Shown here piece by piece: positions 8,200-18,205 of a stretch of 64,000 nucleotides of DNA. The DNA is from Arthrobacter sp. AL12 (GTDB lineage Bacteria > Actinomycetota > Actinomycetes > Actinomycetales > Micrococcaceae): the NCBI RefSeq assembly GCF_029960645.1, contig NZ_JASBQY010000018.1, positions 1 to 64,000 of the forward strand, in the 5' to 3' direction. The notes under the pieces were generated by a model. The model made no database searches. It was not told the DNA's origin and worked only from the letters and a program-made list of their open reading frames with translations. Made by a program: the position numbers and the translations under genes. Numbering within the stretch: position 1 is the stretch's first letter; each line of letters opens with the position of its first letter.

Positions 8200-8685
8200 A
8201 TGAGCGGACACGGCGCACCACAGATTGACCTCAGCACCTTCAATCCGGAGGAAACCTCCCAGCTGAAACTGGCCATCGTGGCCGCGAGCTGGCACACCCA
8301 GATCATGGACGGGCTGCTGGACGGCGCCCTGCGCGCGGCGAAGGACGCCGGCATCAGCGAACCGACCGTGCTTCGGGTCCCCGGCACCTTCGAGCTCCCC
8401 GTCGCCGCCGCCCGGCTGGCACCGCACTTCGACGCCGTCGTGGCGCTCGGCGTCGTGATCCGCGGCGGAACCCCGCACTTCGAGTACGTCTGCGAAGCGG
8501 CCACGCTGGGCCTGACCGAGGTCTCGGTCCGCACCGGCGTCCCTGTTGGCTTCGGCGTGCTCACCTGCGACACCGAACAGCAGGGCATCGACCGGGCCGG
8601 GCTCCCGGGCTCCACCGAAGACAAGGGCCACGAGGCCGTAACCGCCGCCCTCGCTACAGCGGTGACACTCCAGCAGTTCAGCTGA
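8200..8685 (+). CDS. ribH: 6,7-dimethyl-8-ribityllumazine synthase
   Basis: Condenses the RibA/RibD product with the RibB product to make the lumazine used by RibE. Motifs: WHTQIMDGLLDGA, VPGTFELPVAA, GVVIRGGTPHFEYVC (catalytic His region) and GVLTCDTEQQ. The ATG at 8200 has AAGGA 7 nt upstream and gives 161 aa, the usual size; an in-frame ATG at 8164 lacks a ribosome site. A 101-bp gap after ribA could hold its own promoter. Confidence 0.95.
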   Translation: MSGHGAPQIDLSTFNPEETSQLKLAIVAASWHTQIMDGLLDGALRAAKDAGISEPTVLRVPGTFELPVAAARLAPHFDAVVALGVVIRGGTPHFEYVCEAATLGLTEVSVRTGVPVGFGVLTCDTEQQGIDRAGLPGSTEDKGHEAVTAALATAVTLQQFS

Positions 8686-8820
8686 GGCTGCGCACCAGAT
8701 CCTGCCGGGCCCCGCGCGGGGCCCGGCCGGACCCTGCGTTCTGTGTAATCGCTCACATCCCCGCCGTCATGCAAGGGCCCGGCAGGTGCCCTCCGGCCGC
8801 GAGCAAGTAGGCTGGAGGGC

Positions 8821-9084
8821 GTGAAGAATTTCGAATCGCTGTTCGCAGAACTGAGTGAGAAGGCAGCCGTCCGTCCGGAGGGCTCCCGCACCGTCGCCGA
8901 ACTGGATTCCGGAGTCCACGGCATCGGCAAGAAAGTCGTGGAGGAAGCAGCCGAGGTCTGGATGGCTGCCGAGTACGAATCCGACGAAGCCGCCGCCGAG
9001 GAAATCTCGCAGCTGCTCTATCACCTGCAGGTTCTGATGCTCGCCAAAGGACTCAGCCTGGAAGACGTCTACAAGCATCTCTAG
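8821..9084 (+). CDS. hisE: phosphoribosyl-ATP pyrophosphatase
   Basis: Second step of histidine synthesis: hydrolyses phosphoribosyl-ATP to phosphoribosyl-AMP. A MazG-like all-helical protein of 87 aa with the metal-binding helix KKVVEEAAEVWMAA and the EEISQLLYHL helix. The start is the GTG at 8821, as in many actinobacterial hisE genes. hisG follows after 180 bp. Confidence 0.93.
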   Translation: MKNFESLFAELSEKAAVRPEGSRTVAELDSGVHGIGKKVVEEAAEVWMAAEYESDEAAAEEISQLLYHLQVLMLAKGLSLEDVYKHL

Positions 9085-9177
9085 CCACGTCCGTGCCGGA
9101 ACCGGCCAGGCTCTGACCTGCGGTTCCGTTGTATCGCGTGGCCCGCTGTGCCTGAACCTGACTGACCCCGGACCGGC

Positions 9178-9237
9178 TGTTCCTGAACGGATGTTCGTGA
9201 ACAGACTGTTTCTGAATGGACTGTTTTTGAATGGACT
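9178..9237 (+). repeat. degenerate 15-bp tandem repeat upstream of hisG
   Basis: Four imperfect units of the type GTTTCTGAATGGACT (about 9178-9192, 9193-9207, 9208-9222, 9223-9237) end 27 bp before the hisG ATG. The sequence is more AT-rich than its surroundings. It could be slippage debris or a regulatory array; nothing in the sequence decides. Confidence 0.7.
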
Positions 9238-9264
9238 TCGTCCCGACCAAGAAAGACTTCCCCC

Positions 9265-10107
9265 ATGCTGAGAGTTGCCGTCCCGAACAAGGGATCCCTG
9301 TCCGAAGCCGCCTCCGCCATGCTCGCCGAGGCCGGCTACCGCCAGCGCCGCGACACCCGCGAGCTGGTCATGCTGGACCCGGACAACGACATTGAGTTCT
9401 TCTTCCTCCGCCCCCGCGACATCGCCGTCTACGTCGGCCAGGGCACGCTCGACGTCGGCATCACCGGCCGCGACCTGCTCCTGGACGCCGAGGTGGAGGC
9501 CGAGGAACTGCTCCCGCTGGGCTTCGCTGCCTCCACCTTCCGCTTCGCCGGCCCGGTCGGCGACTTCGCCACGGTGGAACAGCTCGAAGGAAAGCGCCTG
9601 GCCACCAGCTACGACGGGCTGCTCCGCGGCTACCTCGCCGAGCGCGGCATCAAGGCCAAGGTCGTCCGCCTCGACGGAGCCGTCGAATCCTCCGTGCGCC
9701 TCGGCGTCGCGGACGCGATCGCCGACGTCGTCGAAACCGGCAACACGCTCAAGGCCGCCGGCATGGAGATCTTCGGGCTGCCCATCCTGCACTCCGAAGC
9801 CGTCCTGATCGGCCGCAAGGGCGAGCGGAACCCGGCCGCCGACGTGCTGATCCGCCGGCTCCAGGGCGTCCTCGTGGCGCACCAGTACGTCATGATGGAC
9901 TACGACATCCGCAAGGAACTCGTGGAAGAAGCCGCGGCCCTCACGCCCGGCCTGGAATCTCCGACGGTCTCGCCGCTGCGCGATTCGGACTGGGTTGCCG
10001 TCCGCTCGATGGTGCCGAAGAAGCAGACCAACCGGATCATGGACGAGCTCTACGACCTCGGCGCGCGCGCCATCCTGGTCAGCACGATCCACGCCTGCCG
10101 CATCTGA
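9265..10107 (+). CDS. hisG: ATP phosphoribosyltransferase, long form
   Basis: First committed step of histidine synthesis, joining ATP and PRPP. It starts MLRVAVPNKGSLSEAA, has GQGTLDVGITGRDLL in the catalytic core and the PRPP-binding stretch DAIADVVETGNTLKAAG. At 280 aa it is the long form with a C-terminal ACT-like regulatory domain that binds histidine (MDYDIRKELVEEAAALTPG onward), so feedback inhibition is expected. Confidence 0.95.
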   Translation: MLRVAVPNKGSLSEAASAMLAEAGYRQRRDTRELVMLDPDNDIEFFFLRPRDIAVYVGQGTLDVGITGRDLLLDAEVEAEELLPLGFAASTFRFAGPVGDFATVEQLEGKRLATSYDGLLRGYLAERGIKAKVVRLDGAVESSVRLGVADAIADVVETGNTLKAAGMEIFGLPILHSEAVLIGRKGERNPAADVLIRRLQGVLVAHQYVMMDYDIRKELVEEAAALTPGLESPTVSPLRDSDWVAVRSMVPKKQTNRIMDELYDLGARAILVSTIHACRI

Positions 10108-10151
10108 CCGGCGCGCGTCAACCTTTTCGTAAGCGAATCCCAGGAGAAGTC

Positions 10152-10928
10152 ATGGCTGTAGCCGTCCGCGTTATCCCGTGCCTGGACGTTGATGCCGGCC
10201 GCGTCGTCAAGGGCATCAACTTCGAGGGCCTGCGCGACGCCGGGGACCCGGTGGAACTCGCGCACCGCTACGACAACGGCGGCGCCGACGAGCTGACCTT
10301 CCTTGACGTCACGGCGTCCTCGGGCAACCGGGAGACCACCTTCGATGTCGTCCGGCGCACGGCCGAGGAAGTCTTCATCCCGCTGACCGTCGGCGGCGGC
10401 GTCCGCGGCGTGGCCGAAGTGGACAAGCTCCTGCGCTTCGGCGCGGACAAAGCGGCGATCAACACCGCAGCCGTCGCCCGGCCCGACGTGATCGACGAGA
10501 TCACCCGGCACTTCGGGTCCCAGGTGCTGGTGCTGTCGCTCGACGCGCGGCGCACCCGCCCGGGGTCGGAGCCCACCGCCTCCGGCTTCGAGGTCACCAC
10601 GCACGGCGGCCGCCAGGGCACCGGCATCGATGCCATCGCCTGGGCCCGTGAAGCGGCCGACCGCGGGGTGGGGGAGATCCTGCTGAACTCGATCGACGCC
10701 GACGGCACCAAGGACGGCTTCGACCTGGAACTGATCCGCCTCGCACGGGCCGCCGTCAAGGTCCCGCTCATCGCCTCCGGCGGTGCCGGCAAGCCGGAGC
10801 ACTTCCCGCCGGCCGTGGCGGCCGGCGCCGACGCCGTGCTCGCCGCGTCCGTCTTCCACTTCGGCCCGCTGGACATGATCGCCCAGGTCAAGGCCGCAAT
10901 CCGGAACGCCGGCTTCGAAGTCCGCTGA
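10152..10928 (+). CDS. hisF: imidazole glycerol phosphate synthase subunit HisF
   Basis: Cyclase subunit that uses ammonia from HisH to make imidazole glycerol phosphate and AICAR. TIM-barrel motifs: RVIPCLDVDAGRVVKG (catalytic Asp), PLTVGGGVRG, LLNSIDADGTKDGFD (second catalytic Asp) and IASGGAGKPEHF. It has 258 aa, typical. ATG 10152 follows AGGAGAAG. hisH is not in this window. Confidence 0.96.
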   Translation: MAVAVRVIPCLDVDAGRVVKGINFEGLRDAGDPVELAHRYDNGGADELTFLDVTASSGNRETTFDVVRRTAEEVFIPLTVGGGVRGVAEVDKLLRFGADKAAINTAAVARPDVIDEITRHFGSQVLVLSLDARRTRPGSEPTASGFEVTTHGGRQGTGIDAIAWAREAADRGVGEILLNSIDADGTKDGFDLELIRLARAAVKVPLIASGGAGKPEHFPPAVAAGADAVLAASVFHFGPLDMIAQVKAAIRNAGFEVR

Positions 10929-10951
10929 CCCCACCACCCACCCAGCGGCTT

Positions 10952-11022
10952 AAAGCAACGCGGGGTCAGGTAACGCCCGTACCGGAGGGGATTTTGGGCG
11001 GTAGGTGACCCCGCGTTGCTTT
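10952..11022. terminator. long perfect hairpin between convergent hisF and TIGR03085 genes
   Basis: AAAGCAACGCGGGGTCA (10952-10968) and TGACCCCGCGTTGCTTT (11006-11022) are exact 17-nt inverted copies, and the loop contains a weaker inner pairing (TAACGCCC with GGGCGGTA). It sits exactly between two converging genes, so it can serve as a bidirectional terminator. Such a long, perfect arm could also mark a dispersed intergenic repeat. Confidence 0.7.
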
Positions 11023-11040
11023 GTGTGGCGGTGTTGGGGA

Positions 11041-11685
11041 CTAGAGCCCGACTTCGGCGGACTGCAGGAGCGCGACGGCGTCCGGCTGGCCTTCGAAGGT
11101 CACGAGCGCGTGGCGGGTGCGCCCATGCGCGTGCATCAGGAGTTCGCCCGGCTCACCGACGATCGCCACCGAGACCGGGGCGCGCTTGGCGACGTGCCGG
11201 GGGCCGGAGGGGCGCACCAGCACAATACCGAGGTCCACACCGCGGTAAAGGATGGCCGCGCGCTTCACCAGTTCATCCCAAAGGGCGTCCGAGTACTCCT
11301 CGTCGAGGGCGCGGGGCGCCCAGCGGTCCACGGCGCGGCGGACGTCCTCGGTGTGGACGAAGTATTCGATCAGGTTGGCGCTTTCGTCCACGGCCTTGAT
11401 CTTCATTGGCGAGAACGCGGAGGGGCCGGCGCGGAAGGAGTTGACGAGCTTGTTGTACTCCTCCGGCGTCGTGAGCTTGGCGGCCAGTGCGGCCGTGGCC
11501 TGGTCCGACGCCCTGGCCAGGCGCTTGATCAGCAGGCCGAGTCCGACGGCGGCTTTCCGCTCGCGCAGGTACAGGTGGGCGGCAAGGTCCCTGGTACGCC
11601 AGCCCTTACAGAGCGTGGGGGAGTCAGGACCGGCCGCCAGCAAGGTTTCGGCCAGAACTTCTCGGGAGGGATCGACGAAATACAT
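11041..11685 (-). CDS. TIGR03085 family metal-binding protein
   Basis: A protein of 214 aa resembling the mycothiol-dependent maleylpyruvate isomerase/DinB-like superfamily, in the subgroup named TIGR03085. The N-terminal helical bundle carries GWRTRDLAAHLYLRERK, with the conserved His of the DLAAHL motif; HTEDVRRA lies in the middle and the C-terminus is a beta-rich domain. The substrate is unknown. The start is the ATG at 11685, where family similarity begins (VMYFVDPSREVLAETLL); no clear ribosome site is visible. It converges on hisF. Confidence 0.8.
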   Translation of the reverse strand: MYFVDPSREVLAETLLAAGPDSPTLCKGWRTRDLAAHLYLRERKAAVGLGLLIKRLARASDQATAALAAKLTTPEEYNKLVNSFRAGPSAFSPMKIKAVDESANLIEYFVHTEDVRRAVDRWAPRALDEEYSDALWDELVKRAAILYRGVDLGIVLVRPSGPRHVAKRAPVSVAIVGEPGELLMHAHGRTRHALVTFEGQPDAVALLQSAEVGL

Positions 11686-11840
11686 CACTTGTGAAACTAG
11701 CACGAGACGACGGCGCGTGTGCACCTGAACCGCCGTCGTTGTGGCCCCGGGGAAGTGATTTACGCCGTGATGGCGCGGATGTTAAGCGGGGCGCCGGGGA
11801 ACTGGGCGGCGCCCCGCGCCAAGGCACTAGACTTGAGCTG

Positions 11841-12320
11841 ATGTCTGAGCACCCCGCCCCCGCCCTTATTAATGGAAGCCCCGTTGATGGAAGCCCCGTT
11901 GATGGCACCACCGTCACGGGAGAGCCCGTCGGCACCGCCGTTCCCGGCCCGCCCGCGCCCGCAAGCCCGCTCCCGGCGGGCCTCGCTGACGCCCTGAAAC
12001 GTGACAGCGCCGGCCTGGTCGCAGCGATCGTGCAGCAGTACGACACCAACGAGGTGCTCATGCTGGGCTGGATGGACGACGAGGCCCTGCACCGCACCAT
12101 GACCAGCGGACGGGTGACGTTCTACTCCCGCTCCCGCCAGGAGTACTGGCGCAAGGGGGACACCTCAGGCCACGTGCAGTGGGTCAAATCCCTCGCGATG
12201 GACTGCGACGGCGACGCGCTGCTGGTCCGCGTGGACCAGGTCGGCGCGGCCTGCCACACCGGGACCCGGACCTGCTTCGAGGGCCGCGGTCTCGACGTCG
12301 TCACCGGCCACGCCGGCTGA
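11841..12320 (+). CDS. hisI: phosphoribosyl-AMP cyclohydrolase
   Basis: Third step of histidine synthesis, opening the adenine ring of PR-AMP. Motifs: GWMDDEAL, YSRSRQEYWRKGDTSGHVQ, MDCDGDALLVRVDQ (Mg-binding Asp cluster) and ACHTGTRTCF (zinc Cys). It has 159 aa; the core needs about 120. The first 40 or so residues are a non-conserved Pro/Gly/Val tail with a duplicated GSPVDG unit from a 15-bp DNA duplication. It stands apart from hisEGF, with the TIGR03085 gene between. Confidence 0.94.
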   Translation: MSEHPAPALINGSPVDGSPVDGTTVTGEPVGTAVPGPPAPASPLPAGLADALKRDSAGLVAAIVQQYDTNEVLMLGWMDDEALHRTMTSGRVTFYSRSRQEYWRKGDTSGHVQWVKSLAMDCDGDALLVRVDQVGAACHTGTRTCFEGRGLDVVTGHAG

Positions 12321-12514
12321 CCGGGGACGCCGGCCGGCCCGATAAACCACCGGCCTGGTGAACCGCCGGCGCGGCAATCCACCGGCCGGCCCGGCCGCTG
12401 GCGGCGGCGCGCAGCCGCACAACACAGCCGCACGATGGGGACAGCCCCACAACGAGGACAGCCCCATACTCTCAACCTTCAGGACCACTGAAAGAACAGG
12501 CGGAAACCACAGCC

Positions 12515-14080
12515 ATGCAGGACCTTGGAATCATCAGCCCGGGCCTGGAGGAGTTCCGTGAACTCGCAGGCCACAGCCGTGTCATCCCCGTCCGGCTGAA
12601 GGTGCTGGCTGACGCAGAAACCCCGATCGGGCTGTACCGCAAACTCGCCCAGGGCCAGCCCGGCACGTTCCTGATGGAGTCCGCGGCCGTCGGCGGCTCC
12701 TGGTCCCGCTACTCCTTCATCGGCGCCCGCTCCCGGGCCACCCTGACCACCAAGGACGGCCAGGCGCACTGGCTCGGCGAACCGCCCGTCGGCGTTCCGC
12801 TGGGCGGCAGCCCGGTGGACGCCATCCGGGACACCGTCGAGGCCCTCCGCACCGACCGTTTCGACGGCCTTCCACCGTTCACCTCCGGCCTGGTCGGCTT
12901 CCTCGGCTGGGAAACCGTCCGGCACTGGGAGAGGCTCACCAGCCCGCCCGAGGACGATCTGGAGCTGCCGGAAATGGCGCTGAACCTCGTCACCGACATG
13001 GCGGTGCACGACAACATGGACGGCACCGTGCTGCTGATCGCCAATGCGATCAACTTCGACAACAGCACCGAGCGGGTCGACGAGGCCTGGCATGACGCCG
13101 TCGCCCGGGTCAAGGCCTTGCTGGCGCAGGTCAGCACCCCCGTCCAGCAGCCCGTCTCCGTGCTGGACGCCGCCGCCCTGGACTTCGCCTCCAGCGTGCA
13201 GGAACGCTGGGATGAGACGGACTACCTCGCCGCCCTGGACCGGAGCAAGGAAGCGATCGTCGACGGCGAAGTCTTCCAGGTGGTCATCTCGCGCCGCTTC
13301 GAAATGGAATGCGGCGCGGACCCGCTGGATGTCTACCGGGTGCTGCGGAACACCAACCCGAGCCCCTACATGTACATCTTCAGCCTCGAGGACGCCGACG
13401 GCCGGCAGTACTCGATCGTGGGGTCCTCCCCGGAAGCGCTCGTGACAGTGACCGGCGAGGAAGTCATCACCCACCCCATCGCCGGTTCCCGGCCGCGCGG
13501 CAAGACCGTGGAGGCGGACAAGGCACTGGCCGAGGAGCTCCTCGCGGACGAGAAGGAACGCGCCGAGCACCTGATGCTGGTGGATCTGTCCCGCAACGAC
13601 CTGTCCAAGGTCTGTGTGGCCGGCTCCGTGGACGTCACCCAGTTCATGGAGGTCGAGCGCTTCAGCCACATCATGCACCTGGTCTCCACCGTGGTCGGCA
13701 AGCTGGCGCCCACAGCCAAAGCCTACGACGTGCTGAAAGCGACCTTCCCGGCCGGAACGCTGTCCGGCGCCCCCAAACCCCGCGCGCTGCGCCTGCTCGA
13801 TGAGCTGGAACCGCACCGCCGCGGGATCTACGGGGGAGTGGTGGGCTACCTGGACTTCGCCGGTGACATGGACATGGCCATCGCCATCCGCTCGGCCCTG
13901 CTGCGCGAAGGCCGCGCCTACGTACAGGCCGGCGGCGGCATCGTGGCCGACTCGGTGAACGCCACCGAGGCTCTGGAAACCGTCAACAAGGCCGCCGCCC
14001 CGATGCGCGCCGTGCACACGGCCCGGTCGCTGCGCAACATCACGCCGGAGTCCGTTTCCGACGCCGGGACGCAGGCATGA
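12515..14080 (+). CDS. trpE: anthranilate synthase component I
   Basis: Makes anthranilate from chorismate with the TrpG glutaminase. The C-terminal chorismate-binding domain is complete: DRSKEAIVDGEVFQVV, GSSPEALV, HPIAGSRPRGKT, DEKERAEHLMLVDLSRND, FPAGTLSGAPKPRA and GIYGGVVGYLDFAGDMDMAIAIR. It has 521 aa. The N-terminal part holds the feedback loop region (LMESAAVGGSWSRYSFIG; LLESA-type Trp site), so tryptophan inhibition is expected. No trpG follows. I saw no Trp-codon leader peptide in the 194 bp upstream. Confidence 0.96.
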   Translation: MQDLGIISPGLEEFRELAGHSRVIPVRLKVLADAETPIGLYRKLAQGQPGTFLMESAAVGGSWSRYSFIGARSRATLTTKDGQAHWLGEPPVGVPLGGSPVDAIRDTVEALRTDRFDGLPPFTSGLVGFLGWETVRHWERLTSPPEDDLELPEMALNLVTDMAVHDNMDGTVLLIANAINFDNSTERVDEAWHDAVARVKALLAQVSTPVQQPVSVLDAAALDFASSVQERWDETDYLAALDRSKEAIVDGEVFQVVISRRFEMECGADPLDVYRVLRNTNPSPYMYIFSLEDADGRQYSIVGSSPEALVTVTGEEVITHPIAGSRPRGKTVEADKALAEELLADEKERAEHLMLVDLSRNDLSKVCVAGSVDVTQFMEVERFSHIMHLVSTVVGKLAPTAKAYDVLKATFPAGTLSGAPKPRALRLLDELEPHRRGIYGGVVGYLDFAGDMDMAIAIRSALLREGRAYVQAGGGIVADSVNATEALETVNKAAAPMRAVHTARSLRNITPESVSDAGTQA

Positions 14081-14715
14081 GCGGCACCACGGTCAGGAGC
14101 ACCAGCCCCGTCGTTCCCAGCTGGGCCCGGAAATCCACCCTCGTGCTGGCCATCGCCGCCCTGGCGCTCGTCGTCTTCGGCACCACCACGCAGACTTGGC
14201 TCACCGTCCACCTCGACCCGGCCCAGCTCGGGGCGGCCGTCGATGCCCAGGACGGCCTGCAGGTGCAGGGCAGCAAAGCCGCGACCACGGTGACGGCGCT
14301 GGCGCTGGTGGCCCTCGCCGGCGGACTCGCCGTGTCGATTGCCGGCCGGATCGGCCGCTGGGTCATCACGGCGCTCATCCTGCTGGCCGCCGCCGGCATC
14401 GTCAGCGCCGCCGCGGTCGTTATTGCGGACCCGCTGGCCGCCGCCCAGGGCTCCATCGCCGCCGCCACCGGGATCACGGGCAGCGACGTGCAGGTGGACG
14501 TCACGGTGTTTCCGGCCCTCGCCGTCGTGGCCGGCGCCCTGCTGGGGCTCGGCGCCCTGCTGGTCATCCCGGCGGGCCGGTACTGGAAGGCGCGCACGAA
14601 ATATGACATCGCAGCCACGGGTGCTGCCGCCGCCGGCGGGTCCGCGGCGCCGGCCGGTCCGGCGGACGAGATCGACAGCTGGGACCGGCTGTCGCGCGGT
14701 GACGACCCCACCTGA
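14077..14715 (+). CDS. Trp biosynthesis-associated membrane protein
   Basis: A 212-aa membrane protein of the TIGR02234/Trp_oprn_chp type found in actinobacterial trp operons. Hydrophobic segments lie near residues 15-35, 65-85, 92-118 and 142-168. The tail after residue 175 is cytoplasmic-looking and ends DSWDRLSRGDDPT. Its ATG overlaps the trpE stop. The biochemical role is not known; tight coupling to trpE suggests a link to tryptophan or anthranilate metabolism. Confidence 0.85.
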   Translation: MSGTTVRSTSPVVPSWARKSTLVLAIAALALVVFGTTTQTWLTVHLDPAQLGAAVDAQDGLQVQGSKAATTVTALALVALAGGLAVSIAGRIGRWVITALILLAAAGIVSAAAVVIADPLAAAQGSIAAATGITGSDVQVDVTVFPALAVVAGALLGLGALLVIPAGRYWKARTKYDIAATGAAAAGGSAAPAGPADEIDSWDRLSRGDDPT

Positions 14716-14841
14716 GCCGGTGCCGCGTGCGCGCCCAGAGCCGGTGCCGCGCGCGCGGCAAGTGGCGCGGCCAGTAACTCGGACAATTGGGCCGCCAATA
14801 AATGGCAGAATGTAAGCAGTATTCACCCTGAGGAGATTTCA

Positions 14842-15132
14842 ATGAGCAAAGCATCTGTTTCCGCCCCCAAGCCCGCTGCCGGAACCGGCTACTCCTACGA
14901 CGACATCGATCACCGCGAACCGACCGGGCACGGCAACAGCCCGGCCGCCTGGACCACGGTATTTGTTATGCTCGTCGGCGCCCTCATCATGTCCATCGCC
15001 TTTGTCATCGCCAACACCACGATCTTCATCGCGGGCGGCGTTGTGATGCTGCTTGGCCTGGTCATCGGCTTCGTCATGCGCAAGGCCGGCTACGGCGTGG
15101 GCGGCGGCAAGCTGAAGAACTCCGGCCACTAA
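14842..15132 (+). CDS. HGxxPAAW family membrane protein
   Basis: A 96-aa protein with HGNSPAAW (about residues 31-38), the motif that names the family, followed by two transmembrane helices (about 40-60 and 64-82) and a basic tail. A strong GAGGAG precedes ATG 14842. It lies between the Trp-associated membrane protein and trpC, its usual place in this group. Function unknown. Confidence 0.88.
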   Translation: MSKASVSAPKPAAGTGYSYDDIDHREPTGHGNSPAAWTTVFVMLVGALIMSIAFVIANTTIFIAGGVVMLLGLVIGFVMRKAGYGVGGGKLKNSGH

Positions 15133-15134
15133 GG

Positions 15135-15953
15135 GTGACTGTTCTCGATGACATCAATGCCGGTGTCAGGGAGGATATGGAGGTCCGTCAGCGCCTCGTC
15201 ACGCTCGCGGAGCTGAAGGAACGCGCCGCCGAGGCCGCCCCGGCACGCGACGCCTGGACCGCCCTGGGCGGGGCCTCGCCGGCGCGCGGGCAGTTGAAGG
15301 TCATCGCCGAAATCAAGCGCCGCAGCCCCTCCAAGGGCGATCTCGCCAGCATCGCGGACCCCGCCTCGCTCGCCGTGCAGTACGCCGAGGGCGGCGCCGC
15401 CGCGATCAGCGTCCTCACCGAACAGCGCCGCTTCAACGGCTCCCTCGCGGATTTCGACGCCGTCCGGGCCGCCGTGGACACCCCGCTGCTGCGCAAGGAC
15501 TTCATGATCGATGAGTACCAGATCTGGGAGGCCCGGGCACACGGCGCCGACCTGATCCTGCTGATCGTCGCGTCCCTGTCCGACGCGCAGCTGCGCGAGT
15601 TCAGCGCCCTCAGCCGCGAACTCGGCATGAACGTGCTGGTCGAGACACACACCGCCGAGGAAATCGAGCGGGCGGTTGCCGCCGAAGCCCGGATCATCGG
15701 TGTCAACGTGCGCAACCTCAAGACGCTCGACGTCGACCGTTCCGTTTTCGCCGAACTCGCCGGAGGCATCCCCGCCGGCGCGCTCATCATCGCGGAATCG
15801 GGCGTGCGCGGCGTCGACGACGTGCGGCATTTCGCCGCGAACGGCGCCAACGCGGTACTCGTCGGCGAAGCCCTGGTCAGCGACGCGACCCCGCGGGAGC
15901 GGATCGCCGAATTCATGGCCGCCGGAGCCCAAGCAATCGCCGCACGTTCCTGA
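15135..15953 (+). CDS. trpC: indole-3-glycerol phosphate synthase
   Basis: Decarboxylates and closes the ring of CdRP to indole-3-glycerol phosphate. Motifs: VIAEIKRRSPSKGDL (catalytic Lys), LTEQRRFNGSL, LLRKDFMIDEYQIWEAR, GVNVRNLKTLDVD and IAESGVRGVDDV. It has 272 aa. The start is GTG 15135, two bases after the stop of the HGxxPAAW gene. Confidence 0.95.
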   Translation: MTVLDDINAGVREDMEVRQRLVTLAELKERAAEAAPARDAWTALGGASPARGQLKVIAEIKRRSPSKGDLASIADPASLAVQYAEGGAAAISVLTEQRRFNGSLADFDAVRAAVDTPLLRKDFMIDEYQIWEARAHGADLILLIVASLSDAQLREFSALSRELGMNVLVETHTAEEIERAVAAEARIIGVNVRNLKTLDVDRSVFAELAGGIPAGALIIAESGVRGVDDVRHFAANGANAVLVGEALVSDATPRERIAEFMAAGAQAIAARS

Positions 15954-16037
15954 CCCGCGGTTCCTGCCGGGCACCTCCCGGCAGGACGCTGGCAGCACCT
16001 CCGTGCGGCACCCAGATCTAATCAACAGTGGAACAGG

Positions 16038-17374
<1,337 letters not shown>

Positions 17375-17378
<4 letters not shown>

Positions 17379-18202
17379 GCACCGTACAGGACCCGGGCGC
17401 CGCCCAAAACGCCAGCAAGTCGGCCGCGGCCATCGACCGCGCCAAGGCCCAGGGCCGTGCGGCCCTGATCGGCTACCTGCCCGCCGGCTACCCGAGCGTC
17501 GAGGAGACCATCGCGGCCGGCATCGCCCTCGCGGAAAACGGCGCGGACCTGATCGAAATCGGCATCCCGTACTCCGACCCGGTCATGGACGGCCTGGTCA
17601 TCCAGGCCGCGACCACCCAAGCCCTGGCCAAGGGCTTCCACGTCAAGCAGGTCTTCGACGTCGTCCGCGGGATCACCAGCAAGACTGACGCCGCCGTGCT
17701 GGTCATGACCTACTGGAACCCCGTGGTCCGGATGGGCGTGGAGGAATTTTCCCGCCAGCTGGCCGACGCCGGCGGGGCCGGGCTCATCACCCCGGACCTG
17801 ATCCCGGACGAGGCGTCGGAGTGGATGGCAGCCTCGGATAAGTACGGCCTGGACCGGGTGTTCCTGGTGGCGCCGTCGTCCTCGCCGGAGCGGATGAAGC
17901 GCACCGTGGAGGCAAGCCGCGGCTTCGTCTATGCAGTCTCGATCATGGGCGTCACCGGCGCCCGCACCTCGGTCAGCTCCGCGGCCAGGGACGTGGTGGC
18001 CGCCGCGCACGCCGCCGGCGCTGAACGCGTCTGCGTCGGGCTCGGAGTGTCCAACGCGGACCAGGTCCGGGAGATCGCCGGATACGCGGACGGCGTGATT
18101 GTGGGCACCGCGCTGGTCGTCGCCATCGGCGACGGCGGCGTGGACGCGGTAGCGTCCTTGACGAAAGACCTCAGCACCGGCCTTACCAGGGAAGAAGCCT
18201 AA
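17375..18202 (+). CDS. trpA: tryptophan synthase alpha chain
   Basis: Cleaves indole-3-glycerol phosphate and channels indole to TrpB. TIM-barrel motifs: IGYLPAGYPSVEET (first catalytic acid region), LIEIGIPYSDPVMDG (catalytic Asp), GLITPDLIPDEA, YAVSIMGVTGART and VGLGVSNADQVREI. It has 275 aa. The start is the GTG at 17375 overlapping the trpB stop; the frame is open far upstream only because it runs antiphase through trpB. Confidence 0.95.
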
Positions 18203-18205
18203 GCA

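Noticed and set aside
12434..12490. Small frame before trpE as a trp attenuator leader peptide
   Set aside because: It encodes no Trp residues and is not followed by alternative hairpins with a T tract.
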